Assembly: GCA_003584005.1 (NCBI GenBank)
Contig: QXHL01000025.1
Location: 1 to 37,512, forward strand
Source of the DNA: Alicyclobacillaceae bacterium I2511
GTDB lineage: Bacteria > Bacillota > Bacilli > Alicyclobacillales > Alicyclobacillaceae
Length of the DNA: 37,512 bases
Reading direction: 5' to 3'
Every line of letters begins with the position of its first letter. The stretch's first letter is position 1. The notes beneath the pieces were generated by a model, which was not told where the DNA came from, ran no database searches, and saw only the letters and a program-made list of their open reading frames with translations. Below are positions 7,422-14,878 of this stretch, in pieces. The position numbers and the translations under genes are program-made.

Positions 7422-8543
7422 ATGCCTGACGGAGACGATGTCTACGCTACCTTGTTACGAAAAGTACGGGATTACGAGTGGTTGGATAGGTGTTCAGAAC
7501 CGTTCACCACAGCTACCGACGTCGTAGAAATGATGAACCATATTCGTGCGGGAATGATGGAGCGGTTTGAGTTTGACCGCTTTGGTATTCTCGTCGCCAC
7601 CGTCAATAACCACTATTGTATCATTCATGAAGTGGTCACCCGACAAGACATGGAACCCGTTCCGGCCGGCTCGCTCATGCTGGTGGAAAACACAGGTGTA
7701 CAGCGGGTGTTCAACACGCGATGTTTCCATTACAACCCGGATGTGGCACACCAACCAGAGTTTGTTGAAGACGCGGAATTTATTCGCATGGGACTGCGCA
7801 GCATTGTTCGTTTACCGCTACTGTCCGCTGGCCAAGTGCTCGGTGTGATGACCGTAAAGAGTGTGCAACCCCACCGGTACAATTCGCAAGATGTGCAACT
7901 AATGGAACGCATTGCGGGCAAATTCAGTGCGGGGATACGCTCGCTCAAGCTCATCTATGACCTGCGCGAGGCGAGTTTTAAAGATTCCCTCACCCACGTG
8001 ATGAATCGGCGCTTTCTAACAGAGGTCGCAGACCAACCGGACAGCGGGCTGTTGGAGGAAGTGACTGGCTTGCCGACGCCAAAAGACCCCACGCTTACCG
8101 TACTCTTTGTCGATATTAACGATTTCAAACAGCTCAACGACCAAAACGGTCATTCCGTGGGCGACAAACGGCTGCAAGACGTGGCCCAGTTGCTGCTACA
8201 CATCACCCGGGACAGAGGATTTGTCGTTCGTTACGGCGGTGACGAGTTTCTTGTTGTGCTACCGGCGCCAATCATCGGTGTGGAAGAACAGGTTTATCGT
8301 CAGATTCTTGACGGCGTAGCCGTGTTAAACAACAAGTTGCCTGACATCCGGCCCATCCACCTGAGCCTGGGACTGGCACATGGGGACTGGTATCACTTGG
8401 ATGCCCTCATCCATCAGGCAGACATGGCCATGTATGCACACAAAAGCAACCAGAACCAATCTAACCAGTACCAATCTAACCAGAACCAACCCAACCCAGA
8501 GGCCCAGTCCAGACTAGCCAGGGACACCTCCCCCGAGACCTGA
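7422..8543 (+). CDS. GAF-GGDEF diguanylate cyclase
   Basis: Makes c-di-GMP from two GTP. Residues about 30-175 resemble a GAF sensor (RSIVRLPLLSAGQVLGVMTV). Residues about 185-340 form a GGDEF domain with the metal-binding Asp in LFVDINDFK and the intact active site RYGGDEF (GGDEF at 272-276). The allosteric inhibitory site expected nine residues before GGDEF reads RDRG (263-266), not RxxD, so product inhibition through the I-site is probably absent. A Gln/Asn/Ser-rich tail (about 342-358) follows. No membrane segment is seen. The start is uncertain: ATG 7422 has AAAGGA about 15 nt upstream, longer than ideal. Expression should be set by the c-di-GMP riboswitch and terminator in the leader, giving feedback control at the RNA level. 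Confidence 0.9.
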   Translation: MPDGDDVYATLLRKVRDYEWLDRCSEPFTTATDVVEMMNHIRAGMMERFEFDRFGILVATVNNHYCIIHEVVTRQDMEPVPAGSLMLVENTGVQRVFNTRCFHYNPDVAHQPEFVEDAEFIRMGLRSIVRLPLLSAGQVLGVMTVKSVQPHRYNSQDVQLMERIAGKFSAGIRSLKLIYDLREASFKDSLTHVMNRRFLTEVADQPDSGLLEEVTGLPTPKDPTLTVLFVDINDFKQLNDQNGHSVGDKRLQDVAQLLLHITRDRGFVVRYGGDEFLVVLPAPIIGVEEQVYRQILDGVAVLNNKLPDIRPIHLSLGLAHGDWYHLDALIHQADMAMYAHKSNQNQSNQYQSNQNQPNPEAQSRLARDTSPET

Positions 8544-8582
8544 CCCAAACAGTAGAGGGTTTGCTATTGCTTTTGTGACTTA

Positions 8583-9095
8583 TTATTTTTGTAATTGTGC
8601 GTTTGGAACGAAGAAACTGGCCTTGCCTGTCACCACCTGTTTTCCCTCCTGTTGGGTGGCCCACACCTCACAGTGCACTCGGTTGCCCTCTGGGACCTGC
8701 TCGCTACTAGAAACCCGCCCTTGGCAAGTGAGAACATCCCCGGGGTGTACCATTTCCTTAAACCGGACACTGAAAGACTCCATTCTTCCTTGCGGACCCA
8801 TGATATCTGTCAGCAATTGCCCGACAAAGCCCATCGTCAACATGCCATGGGCAATGACTCCCCCCAACCCTGCGGCAAGCGCAAATTCTGCCACCGTATG
8901 GATGGGGTTAAAATCACCCGAGGCCCCAGCATAGCGCACCAATTGAATCCTCGTAATGGGCGGTTTAACCAGCGGGCCAAGGACCTGCCCTTGTACATAC
9001 TTTTCATTCACCAAATGCCCGCGAGAAGCCCCCGACTTTAGTCGCGGGGAGGAAAGCGGGCTTCCGCCGTCAGGCGGAAATGTATTTGGACTCAT
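8583..9095 (-). CDS. MaoC-type hot-dog dehydratase, N-terminus altered by inserted repeat
   Basis: An (R)-specific enoyl-CoA hydratase/3-hydroxyacyl dehydratase-like protein of 170 aa. The hydratase-2 motif is YAGASGDFNPIHT, with catalytic Asp and His, followed by GGVIAHGMLTMGF and, further on, VRFKEMVHPGDVL. The ATG at 9095 has a strong AGGAGGG site, 8 nt away. Residues about 5-27, however, are read from an IS200/IS605-end-like sequence on the opposite strand, in frame, and look foreign to the family. The conserved domain resumes around VNEKYVQGQVLG; the GTG there lacks a good ribosome site. It follows the FAS1-like dehydratase gene by 18 bp, and the two probably act as a heterodimer, as in HadAB-like pairs. 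Confidence 0.85.
   Translation of the reverse strand: MSPNTFPPDGGSPLSSPRLKSGASRGHLVNEKYVQGQVLGPLVKPPITRIQLVRYAGASGDFNPIHTVAEFALAAGLGGVIAHGMLTMGFVGQLLTDIMGPQGRMESFSVRFKEMVHPGDVLTCQGRVSSSEQVPEGNRVHCEVWATQQEGKQVVTGKASFFVPNAQLQK
9017..9082 (+). mobile_element. IS200/IS605-like right-end fragment inside maoC
   Basis: The plus strand reads GAGAAGCCCCCGACTTTAGT and then CGCGGGGAGG, an imperfect hairpin followed by GGAGG. This closely resembles the 3' end of tnpB/omega-RNA regions in IS200/IS605 elements. The plus-strand translation REAPDFSRGEE also resembles a TnpB C-terminus. A second perfect hairpin follows (TTCCGCC-GTCA-GGCGGAA, 9062-9079). No transposase gene is attached. Boundaries are approximate. 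Confidence 0.5.
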
Positions 9096-9113
9096 AGTGC
9101 CATCCCTCCTTTT

Positions 9114-9569
9114 TTATGACACAGTGGTGGTTGTAGGTTCGGTGTAAATGACTGTCATTTGCTCTTGCAAGCGCAACTGTCCCTGGCCATCCCGGACAGA
9201 CTGTTCCAACACCAGAAACACCATCTTACCAAGGCTCCCCTTGCGTTCTTTTACCTGCAGCAATTGGCTGGAACAGTACAGTACATCGCCCGCTACAATG
9301 GGGGCATAATAGGTAAAACTCTGATCGCCGTGAATGAGTCCCTCCTCTGGCAAGGTAAAACCGGCAATCGTGCCATAATCAAAAGTACGACTGAACGTTG
9401 GGGGTGCCGGCACACTCGCATAGCCCATAGACCGCGCATACACCTCGTCCCGATAAAGAGGATTCGGATCGCCCAATGCTTCGGCAAAGCGCCGAATGGC
9501 TCCCTTTTCCACTTCATTGCGCACAGGTGAAGAACTTTGACCCATAAATGCGGAAAAATCTAGCGTCAT
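9114..9569 (-). CDS. FAS1-like / MaoC N-terminal-type dehydratase subunit
   Basis: Hot-dog fold protein of 151 aa related to the non-catalytic or N-terminal half of two-subunit 3-hydroxyacyl dehydratases. Visible motifs are IRRFAEALGDPNPLYRDE (in the place of the MaoC catalytic loop, but with Tyr where His would be), VPAPPTFSRTFDYG and LPEEGLIHGDQSFTYYAPI. I choose ATG 9569 because AGGGGTGA lies 4 nt upstream; the longer frame to 9641 has no ribosome site. It lies directly upstream of the MaoC gene, so the pair likely forms one dehydratase in fatty-acid or polyketide-like metabolism (inference). Confidence 0.82.
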   Translation of the reverse strand: MTLDFSAFMGQSSSPVRNEVEKGAIRRFAEALGDPNPLYRDEVYARSMGYASVPAPPTFSRTFDYGTIAGFTLPEEGLIHGDQSFTYYAPIVAGDVLYCSSQLLQVKERKGSLGKMVFLVLEQSVRDGQGQLRLQEQMTVIYTEPTTTTVS

Positions 9570-9705
9570 GAAATCACCCCTGTCCACGGCCAAATATCGG
9601 CCCGTCGTTAGAATTGCTGCAACAATTTGTACGTTGATCATATCCTATGTGGGCGCTTGAATACAATCCACCAAGACCACCAAGACCACCCAGAACTCTC
9701 GCCGC

Positions 9706-9748
9706 GGCCTGCCGCCGCAGGCCAAAAAAAAAGCCCCGAAACGGGGCC
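9706..9748 (-). terminator. Terminator of clpE
   Basis: On the minus strand GCCCCG-TTT-CGGGGC (9747-9733) is followed by nine T residues (9732-9724), a canonical intrinsic terminator about 45 bp after the clpE stop. A second hairpin (GGCCTGC/GCAGGCC, 9706-9723) follows the T run. Confidence 0.88.
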
Positions 9749-9791
9749 AGTGCCTACAGGGCCAATGCCTGTGGAAGGAGGATGCCTCCAA

Positions 9792-11993
9792 TTAAACGGT
9801 TTTTTGCAGCTCTACCTGTGCTACAGTGATTACTTTGTCCACAACGTCCACCCGCAATTCTGTGGCGTCTTCGTGTTCCAGCAAGACGTCCGCAATCCTG
9901 TCTTCCACCTGCTCCTGAATCACGCGCCGCAACGGCCGCGCCCCAAACACAGGACTGTATCCTAATTCCGCCAATTTAGCCTTGGCTGTCTCTGTAAAGG
10001 TAATCTGTACCCCCCGCTCATGCAGGTTGTCCACAACTTCCTGCAGCATCAGAGAGACAATTTGTACCAGATCCCCAGCCTGCAGACTGTCAAATTCCAC
10101 AATTGCGTCAAACCGGTTGAGAAACTCTGGTTTAAAGTAGACATGCAGGGAACTCAGAACACTGGAGTTTTGCACAGGTTTCTCGCTCTGGCCAAAACCC
10201 ACCGCAACCTTTCTGTCCACAGCCCCCGCATTGCTGGTCATGATGATGACCGTGTCTTTAAAACTGACTGTTCTACCTTGCCCATCTGTCAGTCGCCCAT
10301 CCTCCAAAATTTGTAGGAAAATATGTTGCACATCTGGATGGGCCTTTTCGATTTCATCCAAGAGCACAATACTGTAAGGCTTGTGGCGCACCTGCTCCGT
10401 CAGTTGCCCAGCTTCCTCGTAACCCACGTACCCTGGAGGGGAACCAATAATCTTCGACACTGAGTGTTTCTCCATGTATTCGCTCATATCGAGGCGAATC
10501 AAGGCATCCCTGTCCCCAAACAACTGCTCGGCCAACACTTTTGCCAACTCCGTTTTGCCCACCCCTGTAGGGCCGACGAACAAGAAAGTCCCAATGGGCC
10601 GATGACTGGCCTTCAAACCAGCCCGACTGCGCCGAATGGCACGGGCCACCTTGGCCACCGCTGGCTGTTGACCCACAACCTTACTCGCCAAACGCTCTTC
10701 TAAGTCCTTCATCTTAGCCTGTTCATCTTTCTGCAACTTGCCCACCGGAATGCCCGTTTTTTGCTCCACAATAGCCTCAATGTCGGCAATCGTGACCGTC
10801 GCTGCCGTAACGTCTTTTTGTTGTTTGAATTGCTGGATTAACCGCTGTTCCTCATCACGCAATTGGGCCGCCTGCTCATATCGCTCTTCTTTGGTCGCCA
10901 AATCCTTCTGTTGCCGCACCGCGACGACACGGGCTTCCAGTTCTGACGGGGTCTGTGTTCCCTCCCGCAAGTTGACCTTCGATCCCGCTTCATCCATCAA
11001 ATCAATCGCCTTGTCCGGTAAGAAGCGGTCCTGGATATACCGATGGGACAAGACAGCGCAAGCCTTCAGGACCTCGTCGTTAAACTTCACTTGGTGATAC
11101 TGCTCGTACTTTTCTCGCAGTCCCTCCAAAATTCTCTGGGTTTCCTCGACAGTCGGCTCTTCCACCAACACTGGCTGCAGCCGCCGCTCAAGCGCCGCGT
11201 CCTTTTCAATCTGTCGATATTCTTTCAGCGTCGTAGCGCCAATCACCTGTAGTTCCCCCCGGCCCAACGCGGGCTTGAGGATATTTCCGGCATCCATGGA
11301 GCCCTGTGCCGAACCTGCCCCCACCAAAAGGTGAATTTCATCAATAAACAACAGGACATCTTTGCGTTGTTGCACCTCTGCAATCAACTGTTTCATCCGC
11401 TCTTCAAATTGCCCCCGAATACCTGTGTTGGCCACCAAGCCCGCCACATCCAGCAAGTACACCTGCTTATTTAAGAGTTTTCTCGGGACCCGACTTTCAG
11501 CCACGCGTAGTGCCAAACCCTCCGCAATCGCTGTCTTCCCGACACCTGGCTCCCCAATTAACACCGGATTATTTTTGTTGCGCCGATTCAGAATTTCAAT
11601 TACCCGGGCAATCTCCTTGTCCCGGCCAATCACCGGATCGACCTTTCCAGCTCGTGCGGAAGCGGTCAGGTTGCGACCCAATTCCTCCAACAGTCCACCG
11701 CCACCCTGGCCGCCCGCGGTCATGGTTTGTGGTCCCGCCTGTTTTCCTTGTGACGAGTTGGGGGCTCCAGAAATCCCCTGCAACCAATCTTCCAAAGACC
11801 CCTGTCCAGCCTGTCCGGCACCAAACCCACCAAAAGAACTGCTGGGGATGAAACCACCCATTGCAGGATTCATCTGGTTCCCAAGTTTTGCATAACATTC
11901 CTGGCACAAGTTTAAATCTTGTACCTCATTGTGATATTGTAAGTGTAAGTGAATCGTTGCCGGATTCGCTTTGCAAATTTCGCACACGGCCAT
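9792..11993 (-). CDS. clpE: Clp ATPase ClpE
   Basis: HSP100 AAA+ unfoldase that feeds ClpP. The N-terminus has the four-cysteine zinc finger diagnostic of ClpE (Cys 4, 7, 30, 33), then a Gly/Gln-rich linker. Two AAA modules follow: Walker A GEPGVGKT with [13 protein letters not shown], and Walker A GPTGVGKT with [19 protein letters not shown]-like coiled segment ([16 protein letters not shown]) lies between them. The VGF tripeptide in AVGFGQ is the ClpP-docking loop. 733 aa, close to other ClpE proteins. Start ATG 11993 is preceded by GGAGGAATG. It is monocistronic, with its own promoter, CtsR sites and terminator, so it is a heat/stress gene under CtsR (inference from the operator). Confidence 0.95.
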   Translation of the reverse strand: MAVCEICKANPATIHLHLQYHNEVQDLNLCQECYAKLGNQMNPAMGGFIPSSSFGGFGAGQAGQGSLEDWLQGISGAPNSSQGKQAGPQTMTAGGQGGGGLLEELGRNLTASARAGKVDPVIGRDKEIARVIEILNRRNKNNPVLIGEPGVGKTAIAEGLALRVAESRVPRKLLNKQVYLLDVAGLVANTGIRGQFEERMKQLIAEVQQRKDVLLFIDEIHLLVGAGSAQGSMDAGNILKPALGRGELQVIGATTLKEYRQIEKDAALERRLQPVLVEEPTVEETQRILEGLREKYEQYHQVKFNDEVLKACAVLSHRYIQDRFLPDKAIDLMDEAGSKVNLREGTQTPSELEARVVAVRQQKDLATKEERYEQAAQLRDEEQRLIQQFKQQKDVTAATVTIADIEAIVEQKTGIPVGKLQKDEQAKMKDLEERLASKVVGQQPAVAKVARAIRRSRAGLKASHRPIGTFLFVGPTGVGKTELAKVLAEQLFGDRDALIRLDMSEYMEKHSVSKIIGSPPGYVGYEEAGQLTEQVRHKPYSIVLLDEIEKAHPDVQHIFLQILEDGRLTDGQGRTVSFKDTVIIMTSNAGAVDRKVAVGFGQSEKPVQNSSVLSSLHVYFKPEFLNRFDAIVEFDSLQAGDLVQIVSLMLQEVVDNLHERGVQITFTETAKAKLAELGYSPVFGARPLRRVIQEQVEDRIADVLLEHEDATELRVDVVDKVITVAQVELQKTV

Positions 11994-12096
11994 GATTCAT
12001 TCCTCCTAAATTTACGATTTCTGGTCCGCCACTTTGCTCCCAGCGGTGGAAATTCTGAAGGGCCGGGACCCAAGCGGGAGCAAAGCGGAAGCAAAG

Positions 12097-12164
12097 TTTG
12101 ACTTTGACTTTGACTTTCTTTGACCTTCTGACTTTTATTATACCCAGATTTGACCTTTGTGCAA
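12097..12164 (-). promoter_or_regulatory. clpE promoter with CtsR operator array
   Basis: On the minus strand the -35 TTGCAC (12164-12159) and a perfect -10 TATAAT (12142-12137) are 16 bp apart. A consensus CtsR operator, GGTCAAA-GAA-AGTCAAA (12125-12109), lies just past the start point, with two more overlapping AGTCAAA heptads down to 12097. One further GGTCAAA (12155-12149) sits in the promoter spacer. Confidence 0.85.
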
Positions 12165-12209
12165 CCCCTTCAGAAAAAAATTTAGGGTAGTGGAGCAGGG
12201 GGAGAGGAA

Positions 12210-12450
12210 ATAAGCGTCCCCCAGTCGCTAAATCATTAAATATCGAGCGATGAAACACAAATAAGGGTGTGAAAGTCGCCTATTGCGCGTTTTCCCCCTG
12301 TGTTTGCACCGATTTTGTTGAAATAAGGGCCTGGCGGACGCCTATTGATGCGAAACGCGGCTTGAAAAGGCCCATAAGCGACCTGTGGTCGCTTATTTGA
12401 GACCGTCGATTCAATTCCTAAGTAAATCCTAGCTGGGGGATAATTTGCAG
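12210..12450 (+). repeat. 240-bp intergenic repeat, copy A
   Basis: This stretch matches 28313-28555 in the same orientation without any gap; by hand count about 193 of the 230 positions from 12211 agree. It contains four dyads of the form ATAAG[CG]G-N9-CGCyTATT, at 12210, 12261, 12323 and 12374, i.e. spaced 51, 62 and 51 bp. The outer two are best as palindromes (the last is a perfect ATAAGCG/CGCTTAT). No conserved reading frame is apparent. It lies between the clpE promoter and the 3' end of the glutaredoxin gene. Function unknown; see findings. Confidence 0.85.
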
Positions 12451-12459
12451 AAGAAACCC

Positions 12460-12714
12460 CTATGAAGAAATATGCGGGTGCTGAAGGAGAAATTTCTTTA
12501 ATTCCGTCACATCTGGACCGACTAATACGGTTTCACCATACTTTAGAATTGGCAACCAACGATGGCCTAAAGTCTCGGCTTCCTGCAAAAATTCTTCTCT
12601 TTCGCCGACATCTCGCACCTCAAACACAACTGCTTGGCTCTGTAGGAAAGCTATCGCCTGTTCACAAAAGCTACAACCCATTGCAGAATACAAAATGGGC
12701 AAAGTCTGCGCCAT
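12460..12714 (-). CDS. Glutaredoxin-like protein
   Basis: Small thioredoxin-fold protein of 84 aa. The active site CSFC (GCSFCEQAIAFLQ) is at residues 14-17, the cis-Pro in WLPILKYG follows at about residue 55, and GPDVTELKKFL forms the C-terminal helix, as in glutaredoxin/NrdH-like proteins. It probably reduces disulfides or transfers thiol equivalents in the cytoplasm. It is the last gene of the minus-strand cluster that starts with cytochrome b6, only 27 bp after the DoxX-like gene, so it is probably cotranscribed and may serve redox maintenance of that system (inference). Confidence 0.85.
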   Translation of the reverse strand: MAQTLPILYSAMGCSFCEQAIAFLQSQAVVFEVRDVGEREEFLQEAETLGHRWLPILKYGETVLVGPDVTELKKFLLQHPHISS

Positions 12715-12741
12715 TCCCTTACCTCCCCCCCGCCCTTATGG

Positions 12742-13620
12742 CTACGATTCCACTTCCATCGGATGGAGTTTACGAAACCTCTGCCCGCGACAGTCGCAAA
12801 GTGGCAACAGACCCAGCGCGAGTAGGATGTACAACAGCCCCGAATTAAAGTCGGTTGCCAAGGGTGTGAAAATTTGTCCAAACCCTTGTCCGGACCACCA
12901 ATATAGAAAAGATAAAATCATAGACCCAACCAGTGGCACAAGTAGCTTTCGGCCAACCGCCAACCATAATCCAATGCCCAGTTGAATCCCCCCTAAAGTA
13001 ATACTCAAAGTGGGTCCCAAGTGGCCAACCCACTGCGCCAATCCCTGTGGTTGAACAGACCCAGCCAGCCCTTTACTGGACAGAAAGGCCTTTTGAAACT
13101 GCAGGAGTCCATCCATCATCCACACAACGGCAAAGGCCCACCTGGCAACTTGTAGCCCACCCGCAGACCATTGGTTTCTATTGCCGAGTTTGCCTGGCCA
13201 CACCGCAATCCCCAAGATGACGTAGAGCACCACCGAGCCAGGCGCCCCCGTGAGCGCAATTGCCTGGCCTGTCCACAATTGACCTAGGCCCTCCCCAAAC
13301 CACCACACAATCAAAGACCAAGCGAAACTTGTCAACAGCGTTGTTTTCGGCAAGATATTCAATATCAAAGCAAGCCCCAAAACCAGCTGGACTGCGGCAA
13401 ACACAACCCCCCATGCCGCAATGTGTGGCGTAATCCAGCTTGCCACGTCAATAATGGGGACAGAAACCCAACTCGGTTGCGACTGGGCCATGGGAAGAAT
13501 AACCTGTTGTACAAAGGCGACTGTAAACATGGCTGGCTTCAACTGTAAGAGTCCATCAAGTAACCAAATAATTCCTAACACGAGTTGTAGCACTCTTCGC
13601 GAAAAATAGCGAGACAACAT
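12742..13620 (-). CDS. DoxX-like membrane protein with internal duplication
   Basis: Integral membrane protein of 292 aa with about eight hydrophobic helices. The two halves repeat each other: LGIIWLLDGLLQLKPAMF with WWFGEGLGQLWTG in the first, and FAVVWMMDGLLQFQKAFL with WWSGQGFGQIFTP in the second. The four-helix half with an early W-x-x-DG-x-LQ motif resembles DoxX/DoxD-type proteins, which in acidophiles are linked to thiosulfate:quinone oxidoreductase; this assignment is tentative. ATG 13620 is preceded by AAAGGAA. It sits between a small membrane protein gene and the glutaredoxin gene in the respiratory cluster. Confidence 0.7.
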   Translation of the reverse strand: MLSRYFSRRVLQLVLGIIWLLDGLLQLKPAMFTVAFVQQVILPMAQSQPSWVSVPIIDVASWITPHIAAWGVVFAAVQLVLGLALILNILPKTTLLTSFAWSLIVWWFGEGLGQLWTGQAIALTGAPGSVVLYVILGIAVWPGKLGNRNQWSAGGLQVARWAFAVVWMMDGLLQFQKAFLSSKGLAGSVQPQGLAQWVGHLGPTLSITLGGIQLGIGLWLAVGRKLLVPLVGSMILSFLYWWSGQGFGQIFTPLATDFNSGLLYILLALGLLPLCDCRGQRFRKLHPMEVES

Positions 13621-13643
13621 TTCCTTTCACCCCCCCTTTACAT

Positions 13644-13919
13644 TCAGTGTTCTGTACGATGCCGCCGTACTGGCCGCCCGCGCCATCCCTCACGGGTTAG
13701 TTTCCCTCGTTTGCGATCCCGAAAGTGGATGAATCCCCCTAAGAAAACCACCGCAATCCCCGCCAGCAGTAACCCTCCTATAATCCATAGGCTGTCCATG
13801 GGGTCCCTGTAAGCCAGCCAGTGCTCCACATGGTATCGCACCACGTTAAGCCCTTCACCGCCCAGAAACAAAAAGACAAATAAGATCAGCCATCCTGGAG
13901 AAGACTTTATCCACCCCAT
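13644..13919 (-). CDS. Small membrane protein, unknown
   Basis: 91-aa protein with two membrane helices (about residues 8-25 and 43-65) separated by a short loop rich in His, Tyr and Arg, and a strongly basic tail. I do not recognise a family. It lies 23 bp upstream of the DoxX-like gene in the same direction and is probably cotranscribed. Confidence 0.6.
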   Translation of the reverse strand: MGWIKSSPGWLILFVFLFLGGEGLNVVRYHVEHWLAYRDPMDSLWIIGGLLLAGIAVVFLGGFIHFRDRKRGKLTREGWRGRPVRRHRTEH

Positions 13920-14048
13920 GTGTGTCCACCCCCCTTTTGCGATATTGACTTTCGCCTTAGCATCCCCGCCTTAGCATCCCTGCCTTAGCATTTCTCACCC
14001 TGACATCCCTAACTTGCAATTCCTTGCTTGACAGCCGTTTTATTGCAG

Positions 14049-14813
14049 TCATAAAACTCGAAAAAGGAATGCTCCCAGGAACGAGGCCATGGCCACTGCA
14101 ACAAGTAGAGCAAACAAAACACCCGCCACAGCAAAGCCAGTGACCACCGTACTGCCCCCCCAAAGTCCGAGTGCTTGGAAAAAACTTTTACGGTGAAAAA
14201 TCACTTGATAGCTCGCCGACCAAATAATCAGCAAACTCCCCCCGGTTAAAATAGCCAAAACAGCGCCACTCGGGCGGTTAAATTGACTTACATACCAACT
14301 CAAATCGAACAAGATACTTAATGGAAGTGTTGCACTCAAGGCATTGAGCAAACGCAGCCGTTGACCCCTCACCTTAAACAGATTGACGGTGAGTACATGG
14401 GCTTCCACCACATAAAACCGAAAAAGGCCATAGAAAATCACGGCCCCCAGTCCACACAACATTAGCCACAACAGCACAGCCAAGGCCACAGGCCAGTTCT
14501 CTGTCCATCGTAAAAAGGTAGTTTGATACCACAAGGGTCTGACCAAGGCGGCCGTCACAGCCCCCAGCAGCACAGACCACAGACTTCCCCAACGCGCCCG
14601 CTGCACACCCGTCCCCAACGGAACGTCCAAAATGGCCTCAAAATGCCGTTTGCCATGCCGGAGCCCCCACAAATCTGTCCAATAAGTGGTCCCCTGCGCC
14701 ACCGTCAGAATCACCGTTTCACCCCCTCTGGCAATCGCCAAAATTTCAGTGGGGCCCACAGAGGCCACAGGGATTTCTCTTTCCAAACCCCCGCGACCCC
14801 CACAGAACCTCAC
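14049..14813 (-). CDS. Multi-pass membrane protein, possibly YIP1-like
   Basis: 254 aa at most. A hydrophilic N-terminal part of about 75 residues is followed by five or six membrane helices, an arrangement reminiscent of YIP1-domain proteins, but no decisive motif is seen. The start is unclear. GTG 14813 lies within a CAGTGAGG tandem repeat and has no ribosome site; TTG or GTG codons 9-15 residues further in are alternatives. It follows the sulfocyanin gene by about 65 bp in the same direction and probably belongs to the same transcript. Confidence 0.6.
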   Translation of the reverse strand: MRFCGGRGGLEREIPVASVGPTEILAIARGGETVILTVAQGTTYWTDLWGLRHGKRHFEAILDVPLGTGVQRARWGSLWSVLLGAVTAALVRPLWYQTTFLRWTENWPVALAVLLWLMLCGLGAVIFYGLFRFYVVEAHVLTVNLFKVRGQRLRLLNALSATLPLSILFDLSWYVSQFNRPSGAVLAILTGGSLLIIWSASYQVIFHRKSFFQALGLWGGSTVVTGFAVAGVLFALLVAVAMASFLGAFLFRVL

Positions 14814-14851
14814 TGCCTCACTGCCTCACTGCCTCACTGCCTCACTGCCTC
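14808..14851. repeat. 8-bp tandem repeat, CCTCACTG x5.5
   Basis: Five exact copies of CCTCACTG plus CCTC lie between the sulfocyanin stop and the membrane-protein gene, overlapping the latter's annotated GTG. On the minus strand each unit holds a GTG, and the 8-bp period means each copy is in a different frame. Confidence 0.9.
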
Positions 14852-14878
14852 GGTCCCACGGTCACCACTTCACGGTCA

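Noticed and set aside
11362-11895. 177-codon plus-strand frame opposite clpE
   Set aside because: Antisense shadow of a strongly conserved coding region; Pro/Ser-rich and without a ribosome site.
12210-12450. CRISPR array or known large RNA (OLE, GOLLD type)
   Set aside because: Dyads are short, unequally spaced and imperfect, no cas genes are present, and the length and sequence do not match the large RNAs I know.
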